From: Acetobacteraceae bacterium
GTDB lineage: Bacteria; Pseudomonadota; Alphaproteobacteria; Acetobacterales; Acetobacteraceae
Direction of reading: 5' to 3'
NCBI GenBank assembly: GCA_031291795.1
Contig: JARLIJ010000295.1
Location: forward strand, 1 to 34,184
DNA: 34,184 nucleotides
Position 1 is the first letter of the stretch. Every line of letters begins with the position of its first letter. This document shows, in pieces, positions 1 to 9,406 of this stretch. Made by a program: the position numbers and the translations under genes. The notes under the pieces were generated by a model. That model was not told the origin of the DNA. It made no database searches and worked only from the letters and a program-made list of their open reading frames with translations.

Positions 1-1419
1 GTCGCCATCGAGGTCGAGGGCCGGACCGTCTGGGTGCGGCCATGGCTGCATGTCCTGGAAGGCGTCGGCGGCGGCGCGGTGCCGATCCTGCTGCTCGACA
101 CCGACATCAGCGAGAACGATCCGGCCGATCGCGGCATCACCGGCCGGCTCTACGGCGACGGCGTCGCGCTACGCCTGAGGCAGGAGATCGTGCTGGGGAT
201 CGGCGGAGAGCGGATGGTCCGCGCCCTGGGGTTCGAGATCGCCACGTACCACCTCAATGAAGGCCATGCCGCGCTGCTGACCCTGTCGCTCCTGCGGCGG
301 CATGTCCAGACGACCGGCGTGGAGGGCGGCTTGCCGTACGACGTGGAGCTTGTGCGGGAACGCTGCGTGTTCACCACCCACACGCCGGTGGAGGCCGGGC
401 ATGACCGGTTCGACTACGCGCTGGTCTCCCGCCTGCTGGGCGATTTCATCGAGCCGGCCGCGCTGCGCCGGCTGGCCGGCGATGACGTGCTGAACATGAC
501 GCGCCTGGCGCTCAATCTCAGTTCCTGGGTCAACGGTGTGGCGGAGCGGCATCAAGAGACCGCCGCGCGCATGTTCCCCGGCTATCCGATCCGTGCGGTC
601 ACCAACGGCGTGCATCCGGCGACCTGGACGCATCCGGCCTTCGCCCGGCTTTACACCCAACTCGTCCCGCACTGGTCGCACGAGCCCGAACTGCTCGGAC
701 GTGCCGACCAGATCCCGGATGCGGACATCCAGGCGGCGCATGCCCAGGCCAAGGCGGAGCTGCTGGCGGTGATCCGCGAGACGGGCGGGCAGATGTTCGA
801 TCCGACGCTGCCGGTGATCGCCTTCGCGCGGCGCATGACCGGCTACAAGCGCGCCCATCTCCTGCTGGAGGACCCGGACCGGCTGGCCGCCATCGCCCGC
901 CAGCGACCGTTCCAGGTGGTGTTCGCCGGCAAGGCCCATCCGCACGACGAGCCGGGCAGGGCGCTGATCGCGCAACTGCTCGCCGACATCCAGCGGCTGC
1001 GCGGCGTGGTGTCGATCGCGTTCCTGCCCGGCTACGACTTCGCGCTGGCCCGCAAGCTGGTGGCCGGTGCCGATCTCTGGCTGAACACGCCGCAGCCGCC
1101 GATGGAGGCCTCCGGCACCAGCGGCATGAAGGCGGCGATGAACGGGGTCCCGAGCCTGAGCGTGCTGGATGGGTGGTGGGTGGAGGGGTGCATCGAGGGC
1201 GTCACCGGCTGGGCCATCGGGGTCGAGGGCGATGCGCCGGAAAGCCACGGGGAGGCGCTGCTCGACAAGCTGGAACACGTCGTGCTGCCGCTGTTCCATG
1301 ACGACAAGGCGGGATGGACGCGGGTGATGAAGGGCGCCATCAGCAAGGTCGGGGCGGTGTTCACGTCCCATCGCATGATGCGCCGCTATGCCGCGGAGGC
1401 GTATCTCAGCCGCGGTTGA
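1..1419 (+). CDS. glgP: Alpha-glucan phosphorylase, C-terminal part (5' end outside window)
   Basis: The reading frame is open from base 1, so the gene starts upstream; the track's start at 34 is only an internal GTG. About 472 residues remain of a GT35 enzyme that phosphorolyses alpha-1,4-glucans to glucose-1-phosphate in the cytoplasm. Visible landmarks are [41 protein letters not shown] and, near the C-terminus, [14 protein letters not shown], which holds the lysine expected to bind pyridoxal phosphate. This matches the 'alpha-glucan family phosphorylase' subgroup (COG0058), which resembles the short bacterial/archaeal enzymes more than muscle phosphorylase. It ends with TGA 97 bp before ilvD. 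Whether it belongs to a glycogen operon cannot be seen from here. Function is confident at family level; the natural substrate (glycogen or maltodextrin) is not determined. Confidence 0.93.
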   Translation, partial: VAIEVEGRTVWVRPWLHVLEGVGGGAVPILLLDTDISENDPADRGITGRLYGDGVALRLRQEIVLGIGGERMVRALGFEIATYHLNEGHAALLTLSLLRRHVQTTGVEGGLPYDVELVRERCVFTTHTPVEAGHDRFDYALVSRLLGDFIEPAALRRLAGDDVLNMTRLALNLSSWVNGVAERHQETAARMFPGYPIRAVTNGVHPATWTHPAFARLYTQLVPHWSHEPELLGRADQIPDADIQAAHAQAKAELLAVIRETGGQMFDPTLPVIAFARRMTGYKRAHLLLEDPDRLAAIARQRPFQVVFAGKAHPHDEPGRALIAQLLADIQRLRGVVSIAFLPGYDFALARKLVAGADLWLNTPQPPMEASGTSGMKAAMNGVPSLSVLDGWWVEGCIEGVTGWAIGVEGDAPESHGEALLDKLEHVVLPLFHDDKAGWTRVMKGAISKVGAVFTSHRMMRRYAAEAYLSRG

Positions 1420-1516
1420 GTGGCGCCGGCAGGTCGTTCGGCCACCCAGGCATGCAGCGGGGGGAACTGGACGTTGGCCGTGCGAGGCGCTACGCGGCAG
1501 GTTGGAGGTGCCCAGC

Positions 1517-3370
1517 ATGCCCACTTACCGCTCGCGAACGACCACTCATGGCCGCAACATGGCCGGCCCCCGTGGCTTGTGCCGCGCCACCGGCATGAAG
1601 GACGGCGATTTCGGCAAGCCGATCATCGCGATTGCCAACTCGTTCACCCAGTTCGTGCCCGGCCATGTCCATCTGAAGGACCTCGGCCAGCTGGTCGCGC
1701 GGGAGATCGAGGCAGCCGGCGGCGTCGCCAAGGAATTCAACACCATCGCGGTCGATGACGGTATCGCCATGGGCCATGGCGGCATGCTGTACAGCCTGCC
1801 GTCGCGCGAGCTGATCGCCGACAGCGTCGAGTACATGGTCAACGCGCATTGCGCCGACGCGCTGGTCTGCATCTCCAACTGCGACAAGATCACGCCCGGC
1901 ATGCTGATGGCGTCGCTCCGCCTCAACATCCCGACGGTGTTCGTCTCGGGTGGCCCGATGGAGGCCGGCAAGGTCGTGCATCGCGGTGCCAAGCGTGCGG
2001 TTGACCTGATCGACGCCATGGTGGCCGCCGCCGACGAAACCATGACCGACGCCGAGGTGCAGGTCATCGAGCGTTCTGCCTGTCCGACCTGCGGGTCGTG
2101 TTCCGGCATGTTCACCGCCAATTCGATGAACTGCCTGACCGAGGCACTGGGCCTCGCACTCCCCGGCAACGGCACGGTGGTGGCGACCCATTTCGACCGG
2201 AAGGGCCTGTTCCTCGAGGCCGGCCGCCTGATCGTCGACATCGCCCGCCGGCATTACGAGCAGGACGATTTCTCCGTGCTGCCGCGGTCCGTCGCCGGTT
2301 TCGGGGCGTTCGAGAACGCCATGACGCTGGACATCGCGATGGGCGGCTCGACCAACACCGTGCTGCACCTGCTCGCCGCAGCGCATGAGGCGGAGCTGGA
2401 CTTCACCATGCGCGACATCGATCGGCTGTCGCGCCGGGTGCCGGTGCTGTGCAAGGTCGCACCCTCGGTCGCCAACGTGCATGTCGAGGACGTACACCGT
2501 GCGGGCGGCATCATGGCCATCCTGGGCGAGCTCGACCGCGCCGGGCTGATCCACAAGGAGACCTCCACCGTTCATACCGCGACGCTGGGAGAGGCGCTGG
2601 CGCGCTGGGACGTGAAGCGGACCGAGAGCCGGTCGGTGCAGGAATTCTTCCGCGCCGCCCCCGGCGGGATCCCGACAACCGAGGCGTTCAGCCAGTCGGA
2701 GCGCTGGGACGACCTGGACCTGGACCGCGAGAAGGGTGTGATCCACGACGTGGCGCACGCGTTCTCCCGCGATGGCGGCTTGGCGGTGCTGTACGGCAAC
2801 CTGGCCGAGGACGGCTGCATCGTGAAGACCGCCGGTGTCGACGCCAGCATCCTGAGCTTCGCCGGCCCGGCGCGCATCTTCGAGAGCCAGGACGACGCGG
2901 TGGACGGCATCCTGGGCGGCAAGATCGCCGCGGGCGACATCGTGCTGATCCGCTACGAGGGCCCGAAGGGCGGCCCCGGCATGCAGGAAATGCTCTACCC
3001 GACCAGCTACCTGAAGTCGAAGGGGTTGGGGAAGGTCTGCGCCCTGGTCACCGACGGGCGGTTCTCCGGCGGGTCGTCGGGCCTGTCGATCGGGCATCTG
3101 TCGCCCGAAGCGGCCGAGGGCGGGCTGATCGGCCTGGTGGAGGACGGCGACCGGATCGAGATCGACATCGTCAACCGCTCCATCCGGCTGGCCGTCGCGG
3201 ACGACGTGCTGGCGGCACGGCGCACCGCCATGGAACAGCGTGGCGACAAGGCGTGGCAGCCGGTGGCGCGCGACCGCGTGGTCTCGGCGGCGTTGAAGGC
3301 TTATGCCGCCCTTACCACCAGCGCGGCCCGCGGAGCGGTGCGCGACGTCGACCAACGGTCGCGCCGATAG
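1517..3370 (+). CDS. ilvD: Dihydroxy-acid dehydratase IlvD
   Basis: Converts 2,3-dihydroxy-isovalerate and 2,3-dihydroxy-3-methylvalerate to the 2-keto acids in valine, leucine and isoleucine synthesis (cytoplasm). The start is ATG 1517 rather than the track's 1388, because GGAGGTG lies 7 bases upstream and the protein (617 aa) then begins [12 protein letters not shown], as in E. coli-length IlvD (616 aa). Iron-sulfur and metal motifs are clear: [21 protein letters not shown] (first cysteine) and [20 protein letters not shown] (second cysteine region), followed by [10 protein letters not shown]. The C-terminal beta-barrel swivel domain includes [11 protein letters not shown] and [11 protein letters not shown]. 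The gene stands alone, with no ilvBHC nearby. Its 3' end overlaps the next ORF by 68 bp. No anomaly in length or catalytic residues. Confidence 0.97.
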   Translation: MPTYRSRTTTHGRNMAGPRGLCRATGMKDGDFGKPIIAIANSFTQFVPGHVHLKDLGQLVAREIEAAGGVAKEFNTIAVDDGIAMGHGGMLYSLPSRELIADSVEYMVNAHCADALVCISNCDKITPGMLMASLRLNIPTVFVSGGPMEAGKVVHRGAKRAVDLIDAMVAAADETMTDAEVQVIERSACPTCGSCSGMFTANSMNCLTEALGLALPGNGTVVATHFDRKGLFLEAGRLIVDIARRHYEQDDFSVLPRSVAGFGAFENAMTLDIAMGGSTNTVLHLLAAAHEAELDFTMRDIDRLSRRVPVLCKVAPSVANVHVEDVHRAGGIMAILGELDRAGLIHKETSTVHTATLGEALARWDVKRTESRSVQEFFRAAPGGIPTTEAFSQSERWDDLDLDREKGVIHDVAHAFSRDGGLAVLYGNLAEDGCIVKTAGVDASILSFAGPARIFESQDDAVDGILGGKIAAGDIVLIRYEGPKGGPGMQEMLYPTSYLKSKGLGKVCALVTDGRFSGGSSGLSIGHLSPEAAEGGLIGLVEDGDRIEIDIVNRSIRLAVADDVLAARRTAMEQRGDKAWQPVARDRVVSAALKAYAALTTSAARGAVRDVDQRSRR

Positions 3371-4331
3371 GGCCGGGACGCCGATCCTGAAGCATTTCGA
3401 CGGGGAGCGGTTCTTCAATCCGCACGCTCCCGGCGGCAAGACGGCAGACGACCTCCGGCGCTGGCGGCGCGAGCGTGTCAAACTGGTCTGGCCGAAGCGG
3501 GTCGTCGATCCGCTGATGCCGCCGCCGGTCCGGGTCGCGCCCGACCGGATCGCCGTGACGTTCATCGGCCACTCGTCCTTCCTGGTGCAGGTCGGCGGGA
3601 TCGCGGTGCTGCTGGACCCGATCTGGTCCGCACGCTGCAGCCCCTTGCAGTTCGCCGGGCCGCGCCGGGTGCGGCCACCGGGGCAGAAGCTGGAGGCGCT
3701 GCCGGACGTCGACCTGCTGCTGGTTTCGCACAACCATTACGACCACATGGATCTGGGGACGCTGCGTCGCGTGCAGCGGCGCTGGCATCCGCCGGTCGCG
3801 ACCGGCCTTGGCAATGCCCGCCACCTCGCCAAGGCGGGCATCCGGACGGCCGTCGAGCTCGACTGGTGGGACACAACGGAGATTGCAGGCGCGCGGGTGA
3901 CCTACGTGCCGGCACAGCATTTCTCGGCGCGGACGCTGTATGACCGGAACCGCTGCCTGTGGGGCGGCTTCGTCGTGGAGGCGGGCGGGGCGGCGGTGTA
4001 CTTCGCCGGCGATTCCGGCTACTGCCCGCATTTCGCCGAAATCGGGCGGCGGTTCCCGAACATTGACGTCGCCCTGCTGCCGATCGGGGCCTACGAGCCA
4101 CGCTGGTTCATGCGCCAGCAGCACGTGAACCCGGAGGAAGCGGTGCAGGCGCATCTCGACCTGCAGCCGCGCCGCAGCATCGGCATGCATTTCGGAACGT
4201 TCCAGCTGACCGACGAGGCGATCGATGCGCCGGTGCTGGCGCTCCGCGAAGCCCGCGCGCAAGCGGGCATTCCGGAGGCCGATTTCGACGTGATGGCGTT
4301 CGGGGAGACGCGGGACTACCCGACCGGCTGA
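3303..4331 (+). CDS. Metallo-beta-lactamase-fold hydrolase, NAPE-PLD/RomA-like
   Basis: A 342-aa metallo-hydrolase of the MBL fold. The metal-binding HxHxDH motif is SHNHYDHMD (His143, His145, Asp147, His148); further ligand candidates are His in VPAQHFSAR, Asp in FAGDSGY and His in GMHFGTF. The N-terminal [10 protein letters not shown] block and the [11 protein letters not shown] segment are typical of the subgroup annotated as N-acyl-phosphatidylethanolamine phospholipase D-like or RomA/UlaG-like proteins. The substrate in bacteria is not established, so I do not claim phospholipase activity. The only start in frame is ATG 3303, inside ilvD, giving a 68-bp out-of-frame overlap; the conserved part begins only around residue 27 (TPILKHFDG), so the first 25 or so residues may be non-family sequence. 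No signal peptide is apparent. Co-transcription with ilvD is likely. Confidence 0.85.
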   Translation: MPPLPPARPAERCATSTNGRADRAGTPILKHFDGERFFNPHAPGGKTADDLRRWRRERVKLVWPKRVVDPLMPPPVRVAPDRIAVTFIGHSSFLVQVGGIAVLLDPIWSARCSPLQFAGPRRVRPPGQKLEALPDVDLLLVSHNHYDHMDLGTLRRVQRRWHPPVATGLGNARHLAKAGIRTAVELDWWDTTEIAGARVTYVPAQHFSARTLYDRNRCLWGGFVVEAGGAAVYFAGDSGYCPHFAEIGRRFPNIDVALLPIGAYEPRWFMRQQHVNPEEAVQAHLDLQPRRSIGMHFGTFQLTDEAIDAPVLALREARAQAGIPEADFDVMAFGETRDYPTG

Positions 4332-4334
4332 GCC

Positions 4335-4460
4335 TTACCGGTCGCCGTGGTGGTGCCAGCCCCAGCCCCAACCGTGATGCCCTGGCTCCTCGATCACGCA
4401 GCCGGAGAGCATCGTTGTCGCGAACAGCAGACCGACAAGAAGCAACAGCGAACGAGGCAT
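4335..4460 (-). CDS. Very small lipoprotein, Trp/His-rich tail
   Basis: A 41-residue ORF, found as the C-terminal end of the track's 4335-4841 minus ORF. The start at 4460 is chosen because it gives a complete lipoprotein signal (MPRSLLLLVGLL... with lipobox LSGC, Cys21) and because AAAAGGGGAT lies about 8 bases upstream on the minus strand. The mature part is only 21 residues: CVIEEPGHHG followed by WGWGWHHHGDR. The aromatic/His tail could bind metal or interact with the envelope, but that is speculation. It faces the MBL gene tail to tail with 3 bp between stops. I do not recognise a named family; small GHHGWGWGWHHH-type lipoproteins occur as 'hypothetical' in related genomes, as far as I recall. 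Confidence 0.6.
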   Translation of the reverse strand: MPRSLLLLVGLLFATTMLSGCVIEEPGHHGWGWGWHHHGDR

Positions 4461-4842
4461 CGGTGTAATCCCCTTTTCCCGGGGCAACCGCCCCGCAATG
4501 GAAGTGAGCTTCGTCTTCGAAGCGGGCAAAAGCAGGGCACGAGGTTGGCGGATTGATGGCATCATTGACTGCCGATCATCTTTGCGTGTTTTGATCCGTT
4601 GTTTCATTTTGACATATCGACTCCGTAATAAGAACGCGGCTTTCCCCCTGGGCGGTCGAAGCGTTGCCGCTGCGTGTGCGTGGCGGCGGATGGCGCATCG
4701 GCGCGATGCGCGCCATGGGTGCGCGGCGGCGCGTCCGCAGGTCGCCGCACGGCATTGCCCCAAGCGACCCAGGCCAGCGCGTCCCGGTGGTCGGCCATAC
4801 CGGTAGAATCCATTACGCTGCGCGGCATGGAGGACAACCACA
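4461..4842. other. 382-bp intergenic region between lipoprotein and glpK
   Basis: This divergent region must hold the promoters for the lipoprotein (minus) and glpK (plus). It contains an island clearly richer in A/T around 4575-4640 (TTTGATCCGTTG, ATTTTGACATATCG), the likely promoter zone, although I cannot fit a clean -35/-10 pair. In the GC-rich glpK leader, 4690-4716 can form an imperfect hairpin (ATGGCGCATC against GATGCGCGCCAT with a two-base bulge). The glpK ribosome-binding site GGAGG is at 4829-4833. No convincing ORF with family features lies here. Confidence 0.5.
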
Positions 4843-6327
4843 ATGACCCGCTACATCGGCGCTATCGACCAGGGCACGACGTCCAGCCGCTTCATCGTAT
4901 TTGACCGCGCCGGCGAGATCGTCGCCCTGGCGCAGCGCGAGCATCGGCAGATCTACCCGCAACCCGGCTGGGTGGAGCACGACCCGATCGAGATCCGCTC
5001 CAATACCCGCCAGGTCATCGCGGAGGCGCTGCACGGCGCCGGTCTTACGGCCCAGGACCTCGCCGCGGTCGGCATCACGAACCAGCGGGAGACCACGGTG
5101 CTGTGGGACCGCGCCACCGGCGAGCCGGTGCACAATGCCGTGGTCTGGCAGGACACGCGGGTCGATTCGCTGGTCGCAGCCTATGCACGTGACGGCGGCC
5201 AGGACCGATTCCGCGCCCAGACCGGCCTGCCGCTCGCCAGCTACTTCTCGGCGCTGAAGCTGCGCTGGTTGCTGGACACCATCCCCGGCGTCCGGCGGCG
5301 CGCCGAGCGCGGTGAGCTGATGTTCGGGACGATCGATACGTGGATCCTGTGGGATCTCGCCGGCCTGCACGTCACCGACGTAACGAACGCCAGCCGCACT
5401 CAGCTGATGAACCTGGCGACCCTGGCGTGGGACGAGTCGCTGCTCGACGCGTTCACCATCCCGCGGGAGGTGCTGCCGCAAATCGTCCCGTCCTCCTCTG
5501 TCCTGGGTGTCGCCGGTGCGCCGCTGGCCAACGTCCCGATTGCCGGCATCCTCGGCGACCAGCAGGCCGCGCTGCTCGGGCAGGCCTGCTGCGAGGCGGG
5601 TGAGGCCAAGAACACCTACGGCACCGGCTGTTTTTTGCTCCTGAACACCGGCACCACGCCGATGCAGTCGCGCCACGGCCTGGTCACCACCGTGGCCGCC
5701 AAGCTGGGCGACGCGCCGGCGACCTACGCGCTGGAAGGCTCCATCGCCATCACCGGCGCCCTGGTGCAATGGCTGCGCGACAACCTTGGCCTGATCCGGT
5801 CGAGCGCCGAGGTCGAGACGCTCGCCGCGACCGTCCCGGACAACGGCGACGTCTACTTCGTGCCGGCGTTCTCCGGCCTGTATGCGCCGCACTGGCGGGC
5901 CGATGCGCGCGGCGTGATCGCCGGCCTGACCCGCTTTGCGACCGCCGGCCACATCGCCCGCGCGACGCTGGAGGCGACCGCCTACCAGACCATGGACGTT
6001 GTCCGCGCGATGGAACAGGACGCCGGAATGCCGCTCCGCACGCTGCGGGTGGACGGCGGCATGGTCCTCAACGAGACCCTGATGCAGTTTCAGGCCGACA
6101 TCCTCGGCGTCCCCATCGTCCGGCCGCGCTGCGTCGAGACCACCGCGCTCGGCGCCGCCTACGCAGCCGGCCTTGCGGTCGGCTACTGGCGCGACCTGGA
6201 CGATGTGCGCCGCAACTGGGCGGTGGCGCGGACCTGGACGCCGGCAATGTCGGAGGTACGGCGCACGGAGCTTGCCGGCGCCTGGCAAAAAGCGGTCGAG
6301 CGGTCCTTCGGCTGGACTACGTCGTAA
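4843..6327 (+). CDS. glpK: Glycerol kinase
   Basis: Phosphorylates glycerol to sn-glycerol-3-phosphate with ATP (cytoplasm, FGGY kinase family). The protein is 494 aa, close to E. coli GlpK (502). Start ATG 4843 has GGAGG 9 bases upstream. Visible sites: N-terminal phosphate loop [10 protein letters not shown] (residues 7-16), glycerol-contacting NQRET (Arg82, Glu83), WQDTR (Asp104), Tyr134 in [10 protein letters not shown], catalytic-base Asp239 in [12 protein letters not shown], and the second ATP-site motif [27 protein letters not shown] and [11 protein letters not shown] complete the FGGY signatures. No glpF, glpD or glpR is adjacent, so glycerol uptake and oxidation genes must be elsewhere. 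The 3' end overlaps the convergent SDR gene by 11 bp. Confidence 0.97.
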   Translation: MTRYIGAIDQGTTSSRFIVFDRAGEIVALAQREHRQIYPQPGWVEHDPIEIRSNTRQVIAEALHGAGLTAQDLAAVGITNQRETTVLWDRATGEPVHNAVVWQDTRVDSLVAAYARDGGQDRFRAQTGLPLASYFSALKLRWLLDTIPGVRRRAERGELMFGTIDTWILWDLAGLHVTDVTNASRTQLMNLATLAWDESLLDAFTIPREVLPQIVPSSSVLGVAGAPLANVPIAGILGDQQAALLGQACCEAGEAKNTYGTGCFLLLNTGTTPMQSRHGLVTTVAAKLGDAPATYALEGSIAITGALVQWLRDNLGLIRSSAEVETLAATVPDNGDVYFVPAFSGLYAPHWRADARGVIAGLTRFATAGHIARATLEATAYQTMDVVRAMEQDAGMPLRTLRVDGGMVLNETLMQFQADILGVPIVRPRCVETTALGAAYAAGLAVGYWRDLDDVRRNWAVARTWTPAMSEVRRTELAGAWQKAVERSFGWTTS

Positions 6328-7081
6328 TCGAGAACCCGCCATCCACCGGAATCGCCGCGCCGGTCACGAAGTCGGACGCCGGACTGGCGAGGAATGCCGC
6401 GATGCCGGCCATGTCGTGCGGCACGCCCCAGCGCCCGGCCGGGGTGCGCTTCTCCACGCTGGCATGCAGCTCCGACACCTGCTCGCGCGCGCGCTTCGTC
6501 AGGTCGGTGTCGATCCATCCCGGCAGCACCGAATTGACCTGGATGTTGTCCTTCGCCCAGGCGGTGGCGAGCGCGCGGCTCATCTGCACGATGCCGCCTT
6601 TGCTGGAGGCATACGGTGCCGCGTAGGGCGCCCCGAACAGCGACATCATCGAGCCGATGTTGATCATCTTGCCGCTGCCCGCCTGCTTCATTGCCGGATA
6701 GGCCGCCTGCGAGCAGAGGAACGCGCTGGTCAGGTTGGTGTCGAGGACGTAGTGCCACTCTTCCTCGGTGTAGTCCTGCGGCATCTTGCGGATCGAGGTG
6801 CCGGCGTTGTTCACCAGGATATCGAGCCGGCCGAACTTCGCCACGGTCTCGGCGACCAGCTTCACGCATTCGGCTTTCTGCGTCACGTCGGCGGCGATGA
6901 ACGCGGCTTGCACACCCAGTGCGCGCAGGATCTCCAGCGCGGCGGTGGCCTTGTCCGCGTTGCGGCCGACGATGACGATGTTGGCGCCGCACGAGGCGAT
7001 GCCCTCCGCCATGCCCAGGCCGATGCCGCCGTTGCCGCCGGTGACGACAGCCACTTTACCGGTGAGATCGAACAGGTTCAT
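6317..7081 (-). CDS. SDR-family NAD(P)-dependent oxidoreductase
   Basis: A 254-aa classical short-chain dehydrogenase/reductase. The start is ATG 7081 ([16 protein letters not shown]); the longer track ORF adds 84 residues from the upstream palindromic repeat and is not credible. Cofactor motif [10 protein letters not shown] (residues 14-23), NNAG at 91-94, catalytic Ser144 and YASSK (Tyr157, Lys161) are intact, followed by LPGWIDTDL and a C-terminal DGGFSITT. An acidic residue after beta-2 is not seen (IVGRNADK), so NADP preference is possible. The pattern resembles gluconate 5-dehydrogenase / 2-deoxy-gluconate 3-dehydrogenase-like enzymes, but the SDR family is too broad for a substrate call. 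It is convergent with glpK and downstream of the EF-G-like gene in the same orientation, separated by a 226-bp gap with a palindromic repeat. Confidence 0.88.
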   Translation of the reverse strand: MNLFDLTGKVAVVTGGNGGIGLGMAEGIASCGANIVIVGRNADKATAALEILRALGVQAAFIAADVTQKAECVKLVAETVAKFGRLDILVNNAGTSIRKMPQDYTEEEWHYVLDTNLTSAFLCSQAAYPAMKQAGSGKMINIGSMMSLFGAPYAAPYASSKGGIVQMSRALATAWAKDNIQVNSVLPGWIDTDLTKRAREQVSELHASVEKRTPAGRWGVPHDMAGIAAFLASPASDFVTGAAIPVDGGFSITT

Positions 7082-7248
7082 GGGACGCCCCGCGTTGTGG
7101 AATGGTCGAGGCGGCGGACTGTGCGGCAGCACGCGGTGCAGGTCAAAAGGGGGCGTGGCTCGCTGGAGCGGTTGCAGGCTGACCGGAAAATCGTCATGGC
7201 CGGACTCATCCCCCCGCGCACCAGGATAAAGTGGCACCCCAGACCGTT

Positions 7249-7275
7249 CTCCCTCTCCCTCAAGGGGAGAGGGAG
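7249..7275. repeat. REP-like palindrome (CTCCCTCTCCC / GGGAGAGGGAG)
   Basis: A perfect 11-bp inverted repeat with a 5-base loop between the SDR start and the EF-G-like stop. A short T-run follows on the plus strand (CATTTTGT), which looks terminator-like, but both flanking genes run on the minus strand, so it is not their intrinsic terminator in the usual sense. CCCTCTCCC-type palindromes are common dispersed intergenic repeats in alphaproteobacteria. A further motif, CGTCATGGCCGGAC (7192-7205), resembles half-sites seen near 25951 and 32133. Confidence 0.6.
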
Positions 7276-7307
7276 CATTTTGTAGCCACCCCCTCTCACC
7301 TGGACGA

Positions 7308-9281
7308 CTACGCGGCTCCTTTCCTGACTTCACCGCCGCGGGATTCGGCGAGGTGATCGAACCGCCGGCGATATGTGCCGAGGCCCAGCGTCTGCGACCG
7401 CAGCTCGATGATCAGGTCGTGCAGTTCCGCCTCAGGCACCAGCGCCTCGACCTCGTCCCATCCCGACCACCCCGATTTCTCGGCAAAGCCCAGGATCTGC
7501 CCGCGCCGTCCCGTCAGCAGCCGCTGCGCACGGGCGGTGAAATCGTTCGGCACGCTGATCGTCACGCGGTCCACCGGCTCCAGCAGCACCGGGTCGGCCT
7601 TCGCCAGGCCTTCCTTCATGGCCTGGCTCGTTGCGGTCTTGAACGCCATGTCGGAGCTGTCGACCGAGTGGAAGCCGCCATCGACCAGTGTCACGGAGAT
7701 GTCCACCACGGGAAAGCCGAACGGACCTTTTGCAGCAGCTTCCTCCGCTGCCTCGCCCACCGCCGGGATGAAGTTGCGCGGCACGGAGCCGCCCACGACC
7801 TTGTCGATGAACATGAACCCGGCGCCACGCTCGCGCGGGGCAATATCGATCTTCACGTCGGCAAACTGGCCATGCCCGCCGGTCTGGCGCTTGAGCCTGC
7901 CATGTTCGTGCACCGCCTGCCGGATCGTCTCCTTGTAGGCCACCTGCGGCTTGCGGCTCACCACCTTCAGCCCGAAGTTCTTTGCCAAATGCTCGACCGT
8001 TGCCAGCAGGTGCATCTCGCCCTGGCCGTGCAGCACGGTCTCGCCAGTGTCCGCATCATGCACGATGACCAGCGACGGATCTTCCTCGGCCAGCTTCTGC
8101 AGGCTGCTGGACAGCTTGACCGCATCCTTGTGGTCGGTCGTCGAGATCGCCAGCGAATAGACTGGCGGCGGCGCTTCGGGGAACGGCAGCGATTCGGGCG
8201 TCGCACCGGGTGACAGCGTGGCGCCGGTCGCGACCCCGTCGAGCCGCCCAAGTGCCACGATTTCACCGGTTTGGGCCTCGACCGCCTTGGCCGCTTCACC
8301 GGACGGGAACCGGTAGATCCCGCCCAGCCGTGTGCCGCCCAGCACGACACCGTCCTTGATCGGGCCGCGCCAGATGCGGGCATAGGACAGCTTGCCGGTA
8401 TGGCCCGCATAGAAGGTCTTGAAGACCTGCGCCAGCGGCGGCCCTTCGGCGTCGATTGCCCGGCGATCCGCCGTCTCGATCGCCTCGGGCGTGTCGTGGC
8501 GGAGCGCCTTCCAGAGCCGTTGCACACCACCGGCGTTCTCGGCAGAGCCCAGCAGGACCTCGACCACCGACCCGGCCAGCAGGTCCTTGCGCATGTCGCG
8601 GTACAGCTCGGCGGGGGTCGGCTTGACGTCTTCCAGTACTTTTTCCAGCAGGGCGTCGTCGTGGTCGGCCAGGACCTCAACCAGCTTGCCGAGGGCGTCC
8701 TGTTCCTCGAGCAGCATGGCGGGCGGGATCTGCATCAGTTCGGACGGCTGGCCGCGGCGGTAGCGGTAGGCGCGCTCGCTCATCAGGTCGACATAGCCGG
8801 TGACCGCGCCGCCTTCGACGATCGGCACCTGGCGCAGGACGAGCGGCGACCCGGCATAGGCCTGGAGTGCGGCAAGCGTGTCGCCCACGCTGCCGTCCAG
8901 CGTGTCGATCTTGTTGATGAAGAGCAGATGGGGAATACCCTCGTCGGTCAGCCGCTTCAGCAGCGGCGCGACCGTCAGGACCCGTGCGGGCGTCGGCTCG
9001 CACACCACCACGGCGATATCGGCGACGGCCAGTGAGGCGCGGACCTCATGGGCGAATTCGATGGAGCCCGGACAGTCCAGGATCGCCCAGGGGTCGCCCA
9101 GGAATGTGCAATGCCCTATGCGGGTCTCGGTGGTCATCGGGCGGTTGCGCGGGTCGACCGGGCGCTTCACGGGCGCACCGGCGGCCTCCATCAAAGCCTC
9201 GAACAGCGTCGACTTGCCGCTGCTGTACGGGCCCACCAGAGCCACCGAGCGGGGACTTCTGCCGTTTTCCGTTCCTGTCAT
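7308..9281 (-). CDS. Elongation factor G-like translational GTPase
   Basis: A 657-aa protein with the full EF-G domain order: GTPase domain (about 1-270), beta-barrel domain II (about 285-370), then domains III-V. G1 is GPYSSGKST (17-25), G3 is DCPGS (69-73) and G4 is NKID. It belongs to the 'elongation factor G-like' group found beside true EF-G in many alphaproteobacteria; its role is not well defined. The histidine of the usual DxPGH motif, which positions catalytic water in EF-G, is Ser73 here, as I recall for the whole subgroup. The region between G1 and G3 is shorter than in EF-G. Start ATG 9281 is fixed by AAGGAGGTG 7 bases upstream. The Shine-Dalgarno is part of a perfect hairpin (separate entry). 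No rpsL/rpsG/tuf neighbours, which argues against housekeeping fusA. Confidence 0.9.
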   Translation of the reverse strand: MTGTENGRSPRSVALVGPYSSGKSTLFEALMEAAGAPVKRPVDPRNRPMTTETRIGHCTFLGDPWAILDCPGSIEFAHEVRASLAVADIAVVVCEPTPARVLTVAPLLKRLTDEGIPHLLFINKIDTLDGSVGDTLAALQAYAGSPLVLRQVPIVEGGAVTGYVDLMSERAYRYRRGQPSELMQIPPAMLLEEQDALGKLVEVLADHDDALLEKVLEDVKPTPAELYRDMRKDLLAGSVVEVLLGSAENAGGVQRLWKALRHDTPEAIETADRRAIDAEGPPLAQVFKTFYAGHTGKLSYARIWRGPIKDGVVLGGTRLGGIYRFPSGEAAKAVEAQTGEIVALGRLDGVATGATLSPGATPESLPFPEAPPPVYSLAISTTDHKDAVKLSSSLQKLAEEDPSLVIVHDADTGETVLHGQGEMHLLATVEHLAKNFGLKVVSRKPQVAYKETIRQAVHEHGRLKRQTGGHGQFADVKIDIAPRERGAGFMFIDKVVGGSVPRNFIPAVGEAAEEAAAKGPFGFPVVDISVTLVDGGFHSVDSSDMAFKTATSQAMKEGLAKADPVLLEPVDRVTISVPNDFTARAQRLLTGRRGQILGFAEKSGWSGWDEVEALVPEAELHDLIIELRSQTLGLGTYRRRFDHLAESRGGEVRKGAA

Positions 9282-9289
9282 GGCCGCAC

Positions 9290-9309
9290 CTCCTTCTTTT
9301 TCGAAGGAG
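9290..9309 (-). promoter_or_regulatory. Hairpin sequestering the SD of the EF-G-like gene
   Basis: On the minus strand the leader reads CTCCTTC, six-base loop GAAAAA, GAAGGAG, then GTGCGGCC and the ATG at 9281. The 7-bp stem is perfect and its 3' arm is the AAGGAG of the ribosome-binding site, so folding would hide the site. This could act as a translational switch (temperature, protein or small-RNA controlled) or simply tune initiation. The structure is read directly; the regulatory role is inference. Confidence 0.5.
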
Positions 9310-9406
9310 CCTGCTGGGCCCGGAGCCCGGCGGGCACCTCGTCAAACGATGTTAGCGGAGAATCGGCGACAGGCGAGTCTTTCGATCAAAAGGACAGGGG
9401 TTGTGC

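Noticed and set aside
169-1524. 451-aa minus ORF opposite the phosphorylase gene
   Set aside because: Arg/Gly/His-rich shadow translation antisense to a strongly conserved gene; no domain motifs or SD.
1490-3733. 747-aa minus ORF opposite ilvD
   Set aside because: Antisense shadow with low-complexity composition typical of GC-rich DNA; ilvD on the plus strand has full catalytic motifs.
7249-7285. Intrinsic terminator with T-run
   Set aside because: The T-run is on the plus strand while both neighbours are transcribed on the minus strand; treated as a REP-like repeat.
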